64,000 nt of DNA from Desulforamulus aeronauticus DSM 10349 (GCF_900142375.1 NZ_FRAR01000013.1:62001-126000), one strand, 5' to 3'. Shown: positions 26,416 through 35,966, counted from the first letter of the stretch. Made by a program: numbers and translations. The notes: a model not told the origin generated them from the sequence alone.

Positions 26416-27807
26416 ATGGAACTGGCCCTATTAATTGACTTTGGCAGCACCTATACAAAGGTAACTGCAGTGGATGTGGCGGCAGCCGAAGTGATCGCTA
26501 CGGCGAGGGGAATTAGCACGGTGGAGACCAATATCCTGGAGGGTCTCGGTCAGGCCTTGGCAGAGATAAAGCCCCACTTTGGGGGTGTTTTACCTGACTT
26601 TACCCACCGGCTGGCCTGCAGCAGTGCTGCCGGAGGCCTGCGGATGGTGGCCATTGGCCTAGTGCAGGAGTTAACCGTGGAGGCAGCCCGACAGGCCGCC
26701 TTGGGTGCCGGGGCCCGGGTGTTAGGGGTCTATGCCCACCAACTTACCGCCGGAGAGATTAAGCAAATTGATGACGGTTGCCCGGATATTATTTTGCTGG
26801 CTGGGGGTACAGATGGTGGTAATAAAGAAACCATCCTACATAATGCCAGGATGTTGGCCACCTCGCAGTGTACCGCTACTATCATTGTGGCGGGCAATAA
26901 ATCAGCCGCCGATGAAGTGCTGCAAATCCTAGAGCAAGCGGGTAAGGATGTGCGGGTAACGGCTAATGTGTTGCCGGAGTTAAATAAATTAAATGTGGAA
27001 CCGGCCCGGGATACCATCCGTCAAACCTTCCTAGAAAAGATTGTGGAAGCCAAAGGTTTACGCCGGGCAGAAAGCTATTTACAACGAATTCTTATGCCCA
27101 CCCCGGCAGCAGTACTGCAAGCTGCCAAGCTATTGGCAATGGGGAATGAGGAAGAAAAGGGCTGGGGTGATCTGTTGATTGTTGATATTGGTGGAGCCAC
27201 TACGGATGTTCATTCCATTGCCGAGGGCTATCCGACCAAGTCTGGCGTAACCTATAAGGGCTTGCCGGAACCATACGCTAAGCGTACGGTGGAAGGGGAC
27301 CTGGGTATGCGTGTTAGTGCTTTATCCCTATTAGAGTCCATTGGCTCCCGTAAGTTGGCGGCCATTAGCGGTCAAGCGGAGCAGGCAGTGACCGAATATA
27401 TCAATACCATACACAACCGTATTGAACTGCTGCCCGAAAGTGAAGAACAATGGAAGATTGATACGGCAATGGCGAAGGCCGCCACCGACCTAGCTGTGGA
27501 GAGACACAGTGGTACCCTGGAAACGATGTGGACACCGATGGGAGCTGTTCATGTGCAGCATGGAAAGGATTTAACAGAAATACCTTATCTAATTGGCACC
27601 GGCGGTGTGATTGTCAAACATCCCAATCCTAAAGAAATATTACAGGGGGCTCTCTATAAGCCGGACCAGCCCACTGTTTTAAGACCACAGAAAGCCAAGC
27701 TGATGTTGGACAAAGAATATATTCTGGCCGCTATTGGCCTGCTGGCCGAAGTAAGACCCACCGCAGCCCTGAGGCTGGCGAAGAAGTATATTAACCCGGT
27801 GATTTAG
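26416..27807 (+). CDS. mutL: Glutamate mutase-associated MutL (GlmL), ASKHA ATPase
   Basis: This 463-residue protein is always found between the sigma and epsilon genes of glutamate mutase. It shows an ASKHA-type N-terminal phosphate loop, LLIDFGSTYTKVTAVD, then a second, LIVDIGGATTDVH, near residue 254. It may reactivate or chaperone the mutase, as the diol dehydratase reactivases do, but that is inference from the fold. Its length matches clostridial MutL. The ATG follows AAGGGGGA, 12 bases after mutS. A 208-base gap with GGCCG-type inverted repeats separates it from mutE. Confidence 0.94.
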   Translation: MELALLIDFGSTYTKVTAVDVAAAEVIATARGISTVETNILEGLGQALAEIKPHFGGVLPDFTHRLACSSAAGGLRMVAIGLVQELTVEAARQAALGAGARVLGVYAHQLTAGEIKQIDDGCPDIILLAGGTDGGNKETILHNARMLATSQCTATIIVAGNKSAADEVLQILEQAGKDVRVTANVLPELNKLNVEPARDTIRQTFLEKIVEAKGLRRAESYLQRILMPTPAAVLQAAKLLAMGNEEEKGWGDLLIVDIGGATTDVHSIAEGYPTKSGVTYKGLPEPYAKRTVEGDLGMRVSALSLLESIGSRKLAAISGQAEQAVTEYINTIHNRIELLPESEEQWKIDTAMAKAATDLAVERHSGTLETMWTPMGAVHVQHGKDLTEIPYLIGTGGVIVKHPNPKEILQGALYKPDQPTVLRPQKAKLMLDKEYILAAIGLLAEVRPTAALRLAKKYINPVI

Positions 27808-27859
27808 AAGATTTGTGTGAAATTTGGATGTATCAGTAGCTTTTAGCCTATTTGTTAAG

Positions 27860-27996
27860 GGCCGTCGGCCTTTAAATTTCAAAGGCCAGGGTTTAAAATG
27901 TATAAATAACCCCATATAAATACCACCGTTTTGAGAGTAATAGCTTACAAAAATACACGAATAAAGCCGATAGCCGATGGCTGATGGCCGACGGCC
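27860..27996. repeat. GGCCG-rich inverted repeat pair and short tandem repeats
   Basis: GGCCGTCGGCC at 27860-27870 and its exact complement GGCCGACGGCC at 27986-27996 flank 115 bases of A/T-rich sequence in the mutL-mutE gap. The right part (27965-27998) consists of overlapping GCCGATA, GCCGATG and GCCGACG units. A related GCCAAT tract occurs at 22766-22784. This may be a small dispersed repeat or a transcript hairpin. Confidence 0.6.
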
Positions 27997-28015
27997 GAAA
28001 AGGAGATGAATTCTC

Positions 28016-29467
28016 ATGCAGTCACAAAACCGAAAACTCGACTGGGAACAGTTCCTGAAAATCCGCGAAGAGGCTTTAAAATCTTGGCCTACCGGGCAGG
28101 AAGTGGATTTGGCGGAGGCCATTGCTTATCAGAAACAAATACCGGCCAGCCGGAGATTTGGCCAGAGGTTAGAAGAGGCTAAAAAAGAGGGTATTACCTT
28201 GGCCCAGCCCCGGGCGGGAGTGGCGCTGGTTCATGAACATATCGAACTGCTGCGTTTTTTAGTGGATGAAGGTGGTGCAGATTTGCTGCCCACGACCATC
28301 GACAGCTATACCCGACAAAACCGCTATAACGAGGCCCAGGCTGGTATTGAAGAAAGTCGTACCGTGGGTCGTTCTATGCTGAATGGCTTTCCCGCGGTTA
28401 ACCACGGTCTAACAGCCTGCCGGGAAGTAACCGAAGCAATGAAGGTGCCGGTGCAGGTGCGTCACGGTACTCCCGATGCCCGTCTGCTCACCGAGATTTC
28501 CTTGGCCGGGGGCTTCACCGCCTATGAGGGTGGGGGTATTTCCTATAATATCCCCTATGCCAAAGAGGTACCTCTGGAGCGCTCCATTCGGGATTGGCAA
28601 TACGTAGATCGCTTGGTGGGTTATTATGAGGAACAGGGTGTCAGCATCAATCGGGAACCCTTTGGACCCCTTACTGGCACATTGGTTCCCCCCTGTATCT
28701 CCCATGCCGTGGCTATTATTGAGGCCCTGCTAGCAGCAGAACAAGGGGTTAAAAGTCTTACCCTGGGTTATGGCCAGTGTGGCAACCTGCTGCAGGATGT
28801 GGCCGCAGTACGCTCCCTGGAGGAACTGGCAGATGAATACTTAGAGCGTTTTGGTTACAAAAATGTGGTCATTACTACGGTTTTCCACCAGTGGATGGGT
28901 GGCTTCCCCCAGGATGAAAGTAAAGCCTTTGGGGTTATCAGTTGGGGTGCTGCCACCGCAGCGATGGCCAAAGCCACTAAAGTCATTGTCAAAACCCCCC
29001 ACGAAGCCCTGGGAATTCCCACGAAAGAAGCCAATGCCGCGGGTATCCGGGCTACCAAGCAGCTGTTGAATATGCTGAAAGATCAGCCTCCGCTGGTAAA
29101 CAATGAAATCATTACAGAGAAAGAATTAATTAAAATAGAAACCAGGGCAATTTTGGAGCGACTGCTGGAGTTTGGGGAAGGGGATATTGCTCTGGGCACC
29201 GTCCGTGGCTTCCAGGCAGGTGTTATTGATGTACCCTTTGCACCTAGCCGCTTCAACGCCGGACGACTGCTGCCGGCCCGTGACCACAACGGTGCTGTGC
29301 GCCTCCTGGATTTTGGTAATTTGCCCTTCGGGGAAGATATAAAGGAAGTACACCGGGAAAAAATAGCCCAAAGGGGTAAACTAGAGGGACGGGACCCCAG
29401 CTTCCAGATGGTTATTGATGATATCTATGCCATTGGGAAGGGCATGCTGGTAGGTAAGCCGCGTTAA
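28016..29467 (+). CDS. mutE: Glutamate mutase epsilon (E) subunit
   Basis: This 483-residue catalytic subunit is the same length as clostridial GlmE and forms the TIM barrel that, with the sigma subunit and adenosylcobalamin, carries out the carbon-skeleton rearrangement. Visible features are [17 protein letters not shown] near residue 93, [10 protein letters not shown] near 149, [13 protein letters not shown] near 177, [10 protein letters not shown] near 215, and VDVPFAPS-type [14 protein letters not shown] near 410. AAAAGGAGATG lies upstream of the ATG. It is the third member of the mutase cluster; mal follows after a foldback repeat. Confidence 0.95.
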   Translation: MQSQNRKLDWEQFLKIREEALKSWPTGQEVDLAEAIAYQKQIPASRRFGQRLEEAKKEGITLAQPRAGVALVHEHIELLRFLVDEGGADLLPTTIDSYTRQNRYNEAQAGIEESRTVGRSMLNGFPAVNHGLTACREVTEAMKVPVQVRHGTPDARLLTEISLAGGFTAYEGGGISYNIPYAKEVPLERSIRDWQYVDRLVGYYEEQGVSINREPFGPLTGTLVPPCISHAVAIIEALLAAEQGVKSLTLGYGQCGNLLQDVAAVRSLEELADEYLERFGYKNVVITTVFHQWMGGFPQDESKAFGVISWGAATAAMAKATKVIVKTPHEALGIPTKEANAAGIRATKQLLNMLKDQPPLVNNEIITEKELIKIETRAILERLLEFGEGDIALGTVRGFQAGVIDVPFAPSRFNAGRLLPARDHNGAVRLLDFGNLPFGEDIKEVHREKIAQRGKLEGRDPSFQMVIDDIYAIGKGMLVGKPR

Positions 29468-29505
29468 TTTGAGAATTGAAATACCTATATTATGAAGGGC
29501 TAGCT

Positions 29506-29719
29506 TGGGTATGATGCTATCCACCGCTCAACTCCATGCTCTGCGTCGATAACACTAAGACTCACTCCAGGCGAAATGGGGGTCGCCTCAACTCAACATC
29601 CATGTTTCGGTTCGGCTAGCGCGCACGTCCTGTGCGCGCTCCCCCCCTTTCACCTTACGTTCATCAAGTGTTATTAACGACGCTCCGCAAGTCGTTCGCT
29701 ATGGATAACACCATACCCA
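29506..29719. mobile_element. 214-bp foldback (MITE-like) element
   Basis: The ends are imperfect terminal inverted repeats of about 55 bases. The left begins TGGGTATGATGCTATCC at 29506, and the right, read in reverse complement from 29719, begins TGGGTATGGTGTTATCC. Inside are two further hairpins: AGGCGA/TCGCCT at 29569-29588 and AGCGCGCAC/GTGCGCGCT at 29618-29640. CTAG stands close to both edges but does not give a clean target duplication. It encodes no protein of its own. A shortened relative is at 4055-4110. It explains most of the 323-base gap between mutE and mal. Confidence 0.7.
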
Positions 29720-29790
29720 CTAGAGGATTCTCATTTTTATATAAAAGTGGAATATACTTTCTAGTACCTATAAACGAATGGAGACTTCAA

Positions 29791-31038
29791 ATGAAAATAA
29801 CCAATGCAGTTTTGTCAGCAGGACTCACAGGGTTTTACTTTGATGATCAAAAGGCCATTAAACTGGGGCGTCAGCATGATGGTTTTGCCTATCTGGGAGA
29901 ACCGGTGACTCCTGGTTTTTCTGCAGTGCGACAGCGTGGGGAGTCCATCTCTGTGATGCTGTTACTGGAGGACGGTGGAGTCGCTTATGGTGACTGTGCT
30001 GCTGTGCAATATTCCGGTGCCGGGGGACGGGACCCGCTGTTTTTAGCGGCGGATTTCATCCCGGTGATCGAACAGGAGATATTGCCTACCTTAGTGGGAA
30101 GAGATGTTAGCAGCTTCCGCAGGTTGGCAGAGGAGTTCGACCAACTCACCCACCCGGACGGCAGCCCCTTTCATACCGCCATTCGTTATGGCCTCACCCA
30201 GGCTTTGCTGGATGCTGCTGCCCAGGCTAATCGTTGTACCATGGCCGAAGTAATCGCCAGAGAATATAACTGTACGTTAGCCAAACAACCCATACCGATC
30301 TTTTGCCAGACGGGTGACGAGCGTCATAGCAATGCCGACAAGATGATCATGAAAAGAACCGATGTTTTGCCCCACGGGCTGATTAATAACGTAGAAGAAA
30401 AACTGGGACGCCAGGGAGAGAAACTGCTGGAATATATCGAATGGCTGCGGCAGCGTGCTGTTCAACTGGGAGGGGAGAACTACCGCCCTGTCCTCCATAT
30501 TGATGTTTATGGTACCATTGGTCAGGCCTTTAACGACGATCCTGAGCGTATGGCCGATTACTTGGCCCAGGTGGAAAAAGCGGCAGCACCCATGAAGATC
30601 CGTATTGAAGGCCCCATGGATCGGGGCAACAAACCGGACCAAATTGCTGCGCTGGCGGAACTGACCAGGTTGCTGGAAAAACGGGGTATTGGAGTAGAAC
30701 TGGTGGCCGATGAATGGTGCAATACCTTGGAAGATATTCGGGAATTTGTGGATGCCAGAGCAGGCCATATGGTTCAGATCAAGACACCGGATTTAGGCGG
30801 TATCAACAATACCATCGAAGCTGTGCTTTATGCCAAAGCCAAGGGTAGTGGAGCCTATCTGGGGGGGACTTGTAACGAAACCGACCGTTCCTCGCAAATC
30901 TGCGTACATATTGGCATTGCCACCCAGCCGGTACAAATCCTAGCTAAACCTGGCATGGGTGTGGACGAAGGATTTATGATTACCTTTAATGAAATGAGCC
31001 GTACCTTTGCGTTGCTGCGAGCCAGGGGGGTGACTTAA
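29791..31038 (+). CDS. mal: Methylaspartate ammonia-lyase
   Basis: This 415-residue enolase-superfamily enzyme removes ammonia from 3-methylaspartate to form mesaconate, the second step of the methylaspartate route of glutamate fermentation. Motifs are AVQYSGAGGRDPLF near residue 72, HIDVYGTIGQAF near 235, KIRIEGPMDRG near 270, the MVQIKTPDLGG lysine near 330 and YLGGTCNETDRS near 355. The frame is open from 29632, but the first 53 codons run through the foldback element and are foreign to the family, so ATG 29791 is the start. The next gene follows after eight bases. Confidence 0.95.
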   Translation: MKITNAVLSAGLTGFYFDDQKAIKLGRQHDGFAYLGEPVTPGFSAVRQRGESISVMLLLEDGGVAYGDCAAVQYSGAGGRDPLFLAADFIPVIEQEILPTLVGRDVSSFRRLAEEFDQLTHPDGSPFHTAIRYGLTQALLDAAAQANRCTMAEVIAREYNCTLAKQPIPIFCQTGDERHSNADKMIMKRTDVLPHGLINNVEEKLGRQGEKLLEYIEWLRQRAVQLGGENYRPVLHIDVYGTIGQAFNDDPERMADYLAQVEKAAAPMKIRIEGPMDRGNKPDQIAALAELTRLLEKRGIGVELVADEWCNTLEDIREFVDARAGHMVQIKTPDLGGINNTIEAVLYAKAKGSGAYLGGTCNETDRSSQICVHIGIATQPVQILAKPGMGVDEGFMITFNEMSRTFALLRARGVT

Positions 31039-31046
31039 GGTAAACC

Positions 31047-32024
31047 ATGCAAAAAATTGGTATGACCACTACCATTCCGGTGGAGGTAATTTACGCAGCC
31101 GGGTTGATCCCGGTAGATTTGAATAATATTTTTGTTACTCACCCAAATCCCCAAAGTTTGGTGGAGGAGGCAGAAATTGCGGGTTATCCCCGGAATCTTT
31201 GTGCCTGGATTAAAGGACTTTATGCCACCACTCTGCAAAATGATGACATCCGTACCATTGTAGCGGTAACCCAGGGGGATTGCAGCAATACCCATGCTTT
31301 GATGGAAACCTTAGAAATGGCGGGGGTAAAGGTTTTACCCTTCGCCTTTCCCTTTGATCGGGATTACGATTTATTAAAACTCCAGATGGAAAAACTGGTA
31401 ACAGCAGTGGGCACCACCTGGGAGGAAGTCACCTTGGCTAAAGCAAGGTTGGAGGAGGTGCGCCAAAGGGTAAAGGAAATGGACCGGCTGACCTGGCAGG
31501 GAGATCGGGTGAGCGGCTGGGATAATCATCTCTTTCAGGTTTGCTGCAGCGATTTTGAAGGGGACCCCGAAGCCTTTGCCAGCCGCCTGGACGCGTACCT
31601 GGCTGAGTTGCCCCAGCGGGACCCCATCAAGGCAGACATTCGTTTGGCCTATATTGGTGTCCCCCCGATTATGGATGATCTCTACGATTATTTGGAAGAA
31701 CGGGGGGCAAGGATCGTTTTTAACGAGGTGCAGCGCCAGTTCACCATGCCCTTTGACATCGACGATATTGTGGAACAATATAGAACCTACAGTTATCCCT
31801 ATGGTATCTTTTATCGTCTGGAAGATATTACTCGGGAATTAGAGCGGCGACAGGTGGACGGTGTAATCCACTATGCCCAAAGTTTTTGTTATCGTCAAAT
31901 AGAGGATTTAATTATCCGGCAAAAATTAAAGTACCCTATCCTAACCCTGGAAGGGGATAAGCCAAACAAGTTGGATGCCCGTACGCGCATGCGTTTGGAC
32001 GCTTTTTTGGACATTTTGAGGTGA
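31047..32024 (+). CDS. Unpaired 2-hydroxyacyl-CoA dehydratase D-component (HgdB-like)
   Basis: This 325-residue protein belongs to the HgdB/BcrC/FldC-type family of FeS proteins activated by an ATPase. Cysteines C52 (RNLCAW), C79 (QGDCSNT) and C281 (SFCYRQ) sit where the family binds a [4Fe-4S] or larger cluster, and there is a CC pair at 166-167. True 2-hydroxyglutaryl-CoA dehydratase has two such subunits; only one is here. It might therefore be a homodimeric reductase of the double-cubane type or an enzyme tied to mesaconate or glutamate breakdown. It lies directly after mal and overlaps the activator gene, so both should be made together. Confidence 0.83.
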   Translation: MQKIGMTTTIPVEVIYAAGLIPVDLNNIFVTHPNPQSLVEEAEIAGYPRNLCAWIKGLYATTLQNDDIRTIVAVTQGDCSNTHALMETLEMAGVKVLPFAFPFDRDYDLLKLQMEKLVTAVGTTWEEVTLAKARLEEVRQRVKEMDRLTWQGDRVSGWDNHLFQVCCSDFEGDPEAFASRLDAYLAELPQRDPIKADIRLAYIGVPPIMDDLYDYLEERGARIVFNEVQRQFTMPFDIDDIVEQYRTYSYPYGIFYRLEDITRELERRQVDGVIHYAQSFCYRQIEDLIIRQKLKYPILTLEGDKPNKLDARTRMRLDAFLDILR

Positions 32025-32026
32025 TG

Positions 32027-32791
32027 ATGTTGCTATGTGGCATTGATTTAGGCAGCCGTAGTGTTAAAGTGGCCCTAATGGACCCGGACGGCGGCTTTTC
32101 TTTTCATAAGTTTGATACCGTTTCCTTCTATCGGCAGCATGGCCGAGCGGTGGCTGGCCAACTGCAAGTAGATTTTGCCGCGTTGGGTTTAGGCGTGCCA
32201 GAGAAAGTGGTGGCCACGGGTTATGGGCGGCAAACCATTAACGTCAAAGGGGCGGAAGTCATCCCTGAGCTTAAGGCCCATGTGATAGGAGCCATCCAGC
32301 AAACCAAACTCTCAGAATTTACGCTGCTGGACTTGGGTGGCCAGGATAGTAAAGTGGTATTGGTGGCCCGGGGTAGGATGATGGATTTTCAAACTAACGA
32401 TAAATGCGCTGCCAGTACCGGTCGTTATCTGGAAAACATGGCTGCGGTACTGGATATTAGCCTGGCAGAGCTCTCCCGGCACTATGAACATCCTGTGGAT
32501 TTAAACTCCACCTGCGCCATATTTGGCGAAACCGAACTCATTGGCAAGGTGGTGGAAGGCCATACCACAGCGTCCTTGGCCGCCGGGGTAAACTACACCA
32601 TTTTCAAGCGTATAAAACCCATGCTCACCAAGCTATTGACAGACACCATTGTTTTTACCGGTGGTGTAGCCAACAACCAGGCCCTGGTACAGATTGTTGA
32701 AAGCGAGATGAAAGTACCCGTGGTGGTGCCGGAGTATCCGCAGTATAATGGGGCGATTGGGTGTTGTGCGTGGGGGATGGAAAGCCGGTAG
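32027..32791 (+). CDS. BadF/HgdC-type ATPase activator of the HgdB-like protein
   Basis: This 254-residue ASKHA ATPase starts with MLLCGIDLGSRSVKVAL. The second loop reads TLLDLGGQDSKVV. C127 (NDKCAASTGRY) and C163 (NSTCAIFGE) are the two cysteines that hold a [4Fe-4S] cluster between the protomers. The protein couples ATP hydrolysis to low-potential electron injection into its partner. The start could be GTG 32021, ATG 32024 or ATG 32027; the last has the best spacing to GAGG. It overlaps or abuts the partner gene, which fixes the pairing. Confidence 0.9.
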   Translation: MLLCGIDLGSRSVKVALMDPDGGFSFHKFDTVSFYRQHGRAVAGQLQVDFAALGLGVPEKVVATGYGRQTINVKGAEVIPELKAHVIGAIQQTKLSEFTLLDLGGQDSKVVLVARGRMMDFQTNDKCAASTGRYLENMAAVLDISLAELSRHYEHPVDLNSTCAIFGETELIGKVVEGHTTASLAAGVNYTIFKRIKPMLTKLLTDTIVFTGGVANNQALVQIVESEMKVPVVVPEYPQYNGAIGCCAWGMESR

Positions 32792-32859
32792 GATCGGCTA
32801 AAATATTACTCAATCACCTTGCATATAACAATAACTCATACAGGAGGGACACATCCACC

Positions 32860-33606
32860 ATGCAACTCACCACCCTTGGCTGTTGGGCACCTTATCCGCA
32901 ACCTAGCGGGGCTTGTTCCGGTTACCTGCTGCAGGAAGGCGGTCGCAGCTTGTTAATTGATACAGGTAATGGGGTTTTAAGCAGAATGCTGCAGCATATC
33001 GAAATAAAGGAACTGGATGCCATTCTAATAAGCCATCTGCACCCAGACCACCTCATGGATATTTATTCCCTACGCCACGCCATTGAGGCAGCCAACCTCG
33101 AAGGCCGGATGAAGAGAGTAGTACCGTTGTTCCTGCCTACCGGCCCGGTCGAAGATTTTAATCGTATTAAGGGCTTCACCAAAGCCTTTGATCTGCAAAT
33201 TATTGATGAATTACCGGCATCCAGGGAGGTAAATGTGGCGGGCTTTACAGTAACCTTTACCCCCGGTAAACACAATCTACCTGTCTATAGTATCTCAGTC
33301 ACAGGCAGTAAGCGATTTGTTTACTCCGGTGATACCGCCTATAATCAAGAATTAATTAAACTGGCCAGCGGGGCAGATTTATTCCTTTGCGAAGCCAGTG
33401 GTTTAGATAAAGATGCAGAATACCTAAAGGAAAATCACCTAACGGCTCGCCAGGCAGGAGAATTGGCCAAAGCAGCCGGTGTGAAAAGACTCATGATTAC
33501 TCATTTTTACCCAGAGTATGCCCTTTCTCAGTTGCAAAGTCAGGCTGAACAGGGTTTTGGCCAGTCAGTGGAACTGGCCCGGGAAGGTGCCACCGTAACA
33601 CTGTAA
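32860..33606 (+). CDS. MBL-fold metallohydrolase
   Basis: This 248-residue protein of the metallo-beta-lactamase superfamily, RNase Z-like branch, has LLIDTGNGVLS near residue 26, the zinc motif ISHLHPDHLMD near 53, FVYSGDTAYN near 150 and a late MITHFYPEY histidine. Its substrate is unknown; relatives include phosphodiesterases and hydrolases of cyclic nucleotides. The frame is open from 32761, but AGGAGG at 32842-32847 and family similarity support ATG 32860. It is followed closely by a P-loop gene and rph. Confidence 0.88.
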   Translation: MQLTTLGCWAPYPQPSGACSGYLLQEGGRSLLIDTGNGVLSRMLQHIEIKELDAILISHLHPDHLMDIYSLRHAIEAANLEGRMKRVVPLFLPTGPVEDFNRIKGFTKAFDLQIIDELPASREVNVAGFTVTFTPGKHNLPVYSISVTGSKRFVYSGDTAYNQELIKLASGADLFLCEASGLDKDAEYLKENHLTARQAGELAKAAGVKRLMITHFYPEYALSQLQSQAEQGFGQSVELAREGATVTL

Positions 33607-33619
33607 AGGGGGGAGCGAC

Positions 33620-34588
33620 ATGGCGATCTCTATTATTCACGAATATTTAATGCACGCTGTCTACTTTGCCCCCAGAGGGCGGTATCGTTTGTTGGCTCTG
33701 GGAGGCAATTTAGCTCATCGCTATCTCAGTCCCGAGGATCACCTAATTGGCTTTATCGGAGATGCGGGAGCGGGCAAATCCCTGCTGATCCGGGGCATGT
33801 TCCCAGGACTGGAGCTAACCAACGATGATGATGGCATCAACGTTCGACCACTACCTTTGCTGGATGATTTTGATAAAAAGCATTTCCGTTCTCGTACCTA
33901 TCACTTGGATGTTCGCTTCGAAATGGCCTTTACTCAACCATGGACCATTGTGGAGGCCATTCAGGAAGCTCTCAAACATGATCGCCGGGTGATTGTCGAG
34001 CACTTTGATTTGATCTACCCCATGTTGAAAATGAACGCTCAAATCCTAATTGGTATTGGCGAAGAAGTGATTGTGACCCGCCCCAATATTTTTGGCCCGG
34101 AACCTCAGGAAATTGCCGACATTGTCTTTGAATCGATTATTTACCGGAAGATGGCCCATACCGCGGAGGATATTACCGGCAAGATACTGGCAGAGGAATT
34201 GGGTACTAAAAAGCCGAAGGTACACAGCGATATTAAACACGGTTTTGTGCTGGAATTTGATGAAAAACCAAACATTGACCTTGATGTATTGGAAAAAAGG
34301 GTTCAAAATATTATTGAAAAAGATTTCAGTATTTACTACCATGATGAGACACATATTAAAGTAGGTGACAGTTCTTATCCCTGCACCGGCCCTCGCTTAC
34401 ACGTAAAAAGAACCAGCGAAATTAGCAACTTTCGACTACTAAAAGAATTTATGTGGGACCCCATTGCGGAACTTTATGTCTTAGTGGGTCTGATCGGACC
34501 AACGGTAGAAGGAGAAAGCCCGTGGATTCCACCGGATCAATTCAATCTCATCCGGCGGGCTCGCAGGCGTTCCAAAGTGGTTACATAA
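33620..34588 (+). CDS. P-loop protein, 'alanine-tRNA synthetase second additional domain' family
   Basis: This 322-residue protein has a clear Walker A loop, [20 protein letters not shown], at about residues 43-60, and a hydrophobic strand [12 protein letters not shown] near 117 that may serve as Walker B. The C-terminal half has [16 protein letters not shown] and [15 protein letters not shown], a pattern I recall from Firmicute proteins named after an alanyl-tRNA synthetase domain. The biochemical role is not known. It is soluble. A ribosome site (AAGGGGGGAG) lies upstream, 13 bases after the MBL gene, and rph begins 17 bases downstream, so the three are probably cotranscribed. Confidence 0.75.
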   Translation: MAISIIHEYLMHAVYFAPRGRYRLLALGGNLAHRYLSPEDHLIGFIGDAGAGKSLLIRGMFPGLELTNDDDGINVRPLPLLDDFDKKHFRSRTYHLDVRFEMAFTQPWTIVEAIQEALKHDRRVIVEHFDLIYPMLKMNAQILIGIGEEVIVTRPNIFGPEPQEIADIVFESIIYRKMAHTAEDITGKILAEELGTKKPKVHSDIKHGFVLEFDEKPNIDLDVLEKRVQNIIEKDFSIYYHDETHIKVGDSSYPCTGPRLHVKRTSEISNFRLLKEFMWDPIAELYVLVGLIGPTVEGESPWIPPDQFNLIRRARRRSKVVT

Positions 34589-34605
34589 GGAGGAAAACTA
34601 GCTTA

Positions 34606-35352
34606 ATGGAAAGATTCGACGGCAGACAACCAGATCAAATTCGTCCGGTTCACATGAACCCTAATTACAATAAGTACGCTGAAGGTTCTGTCTTAATTGA
34701 AGTGGGAGATACCAGAGTTATTTGTACCGCTACGGTGGAAGAAAGGGTGCCGCCTTTTTTAAAGGGACAGGGTAAGGGATGGGTGACTGCAGAATATTCC
34801 ATGATTCCCCGTGCCACCGGTACCCGTACCATCAGGGAGGCAGCCAGAGGGAAACTGGGTGGTCGGACCATGGAAATTCAGCGTCTCATCGGCCGGGCTC
34901 TCCGCTCGGTGGTTAATTTAGAGGCCCTGGGAGAGCGCACCCTGACGCTGGACTGTGATGTCATCCAGGCAGACGGCGGCACCAGAACAGCTTCCATCAC
35001 CGGGGCCTTTGTGGCTATGATTTTTGCCTTGAATAAGCTAGTAGAACAGAGTATGCTAGAGAAAATACCCGTTAACGATTTTATTGCCGCTACCAGTGTG
35101 GGTATGGTCAATGGGTTGCCTGTGCTGGACTTAGCCTATGCTGAAGACTCAACAGCAGCAGTGGATATGAACGTGGTTATGACCGGTACCGGTCGCTTTG
35201 TGGAAATTCAGGGTACTGGAGAGGAAGCGACCTTTTCCCGAGACGAAATGAATCAATTGCTGGATTTGGCCTCCACTGGTATTGCTGAATTACATAAAAT
35301 CCAGCGCCAGGTATTAGGCGAGGCTATTGCAGCTAAAATAGGGCAGGTGTAA
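34606..35352 (+). CDS. rph: Ribonuclease PH
   Basis: This 248-residue phosphorolytic 3'-5' exoribonuclease trims tRNA 3' ends. Motifs are [15 protein letters not shown] at the N-terminus, [13 protein letters not shown] near residue 63, [20 protein letters not shown] near 77, and [19 protein letters not shown] near 115. The frame is open from 34453, but AAGGAGGAAA just before ATG 34606 and the family start settle it. It abuts rdgB, and the rph-rdgB-yfcE order is common in Firmicutes. Confidence 0.97.
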   Translation: MERFDGRQPDQIRPVHMNPNYNKYAEGSVLIEVGDTRVICTATVEERVPPFLKGQGKGWVTAEYSMIPRATGTRTIREAARGKLGGRTMEIQRLIGRALRSVVNLEALGERTLTLDCDVIQADGGTRTASITGAFVAMIFALNKLVEQSMLEKIPVNDFIAATSVGMVNGLPVLDLAYAEDSTAAVDMNVVMTGTGRFVEIQGTGEEATFSRDEMNQLLDLASTGIAELHKIQRQVLGEAIAAKIGQV

Positions 35353-35355
35353 TTG

Positions 35356-35961
35356 TTGAAACTGGTTTTAGCCACCAATAACAAGGGGAAAGTAAAAGAA
35401 CTGGCAGCCATGCTGCAGCCCCTGGGTTTTCAGGTAGTTCCCATCGGGTCATATCCCGGTTTTCAAGAAGTAGAAGAAGATGGGGAGACCTTTCAAGCCA
35501 ATGCTATCAAAAAAGCGGTGGCAGCAGCAGAATTCACCGGAGAATTGTCTTTAGCAGACGATTCAGGTTTGGAAGTGGATGCCCTGGCTGGAGCACCCGG
35601 CGTGCACTCGGCCCGCTTTGCCGGGGAACCTACAGATGATGCTGCTAATAATCGCAAGCTGTTAGCATTACTGGAAGGGGTGCCGGCAGAAAAACGTACT
35701 GCCCGCTTCCGCTGTGTCATCGCCATTGCCGAACCAAGCGGCAACAACCAGACAGCGGATGGTACCTGTGAAGGGATCATCTTACGAGAACAAAAGGGTG
35801 AGGGTGGTTTTGGCTACGACCCCCTATTCTATGTACCGGAGTATCGGCAGACCTTCGCAGAATTGGCTTCGGCAAAGAAGAACGCAATTAGCCATCGGGG
35901 AAGAGCTCTAGGCAAGGCCCTGGAAATTTTGAACCGCCTTTACGCCAACCGGGAGGGTTGA
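35356..35961 (+). CDS. rdgB: XTP/dITP diphosphohydrolase (RdgB/HAM1)
   Basis: This house-cleaning enzyme of about 201 residues hydrolyses non-canonical purine nucleotides to monophosphates. It begins LKLVLATNNKGKVKEL and shows EEDGETFQANAIKKA near residue 40, SLADDSGLEVDALAGAPGVH near 63, and GGFGYDPLFYVPEY near 150, with the late KNAISHRGRAL. The starts TTG 35353 and TTG 35356 directly follow the rph stop; the second gives the usual N-terminus. Its TGA overlaps the start region of the next gene. Confidence 0.96.
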   Translation: MKLVLATNNKGKVKELAAMLQPLGFQVVPIGSYPGFQEVEEDGETFQANAIKKAVAAAEFTGELSLADDSGLEVDALAGAPGVHSARFAGEPTDDAANNRKLLALLEGVPAEKRTARFRCVIAIAEPSGNNQTADGTCEGIILREQKGEGGFGYDPLFYVPEYRQTFAELASAKKNAISHRGRALGKALEILNRLYANREG

Positions 35962-35966
35962 TATTT

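Noticed and set aside
29632-29790. N-terminal extension of methylaspartate ammonia-lyase from 29632
   Set aside because: The 53 extra codons run through the foldback element and are not part of the family; ATG 29791 matches known starts.
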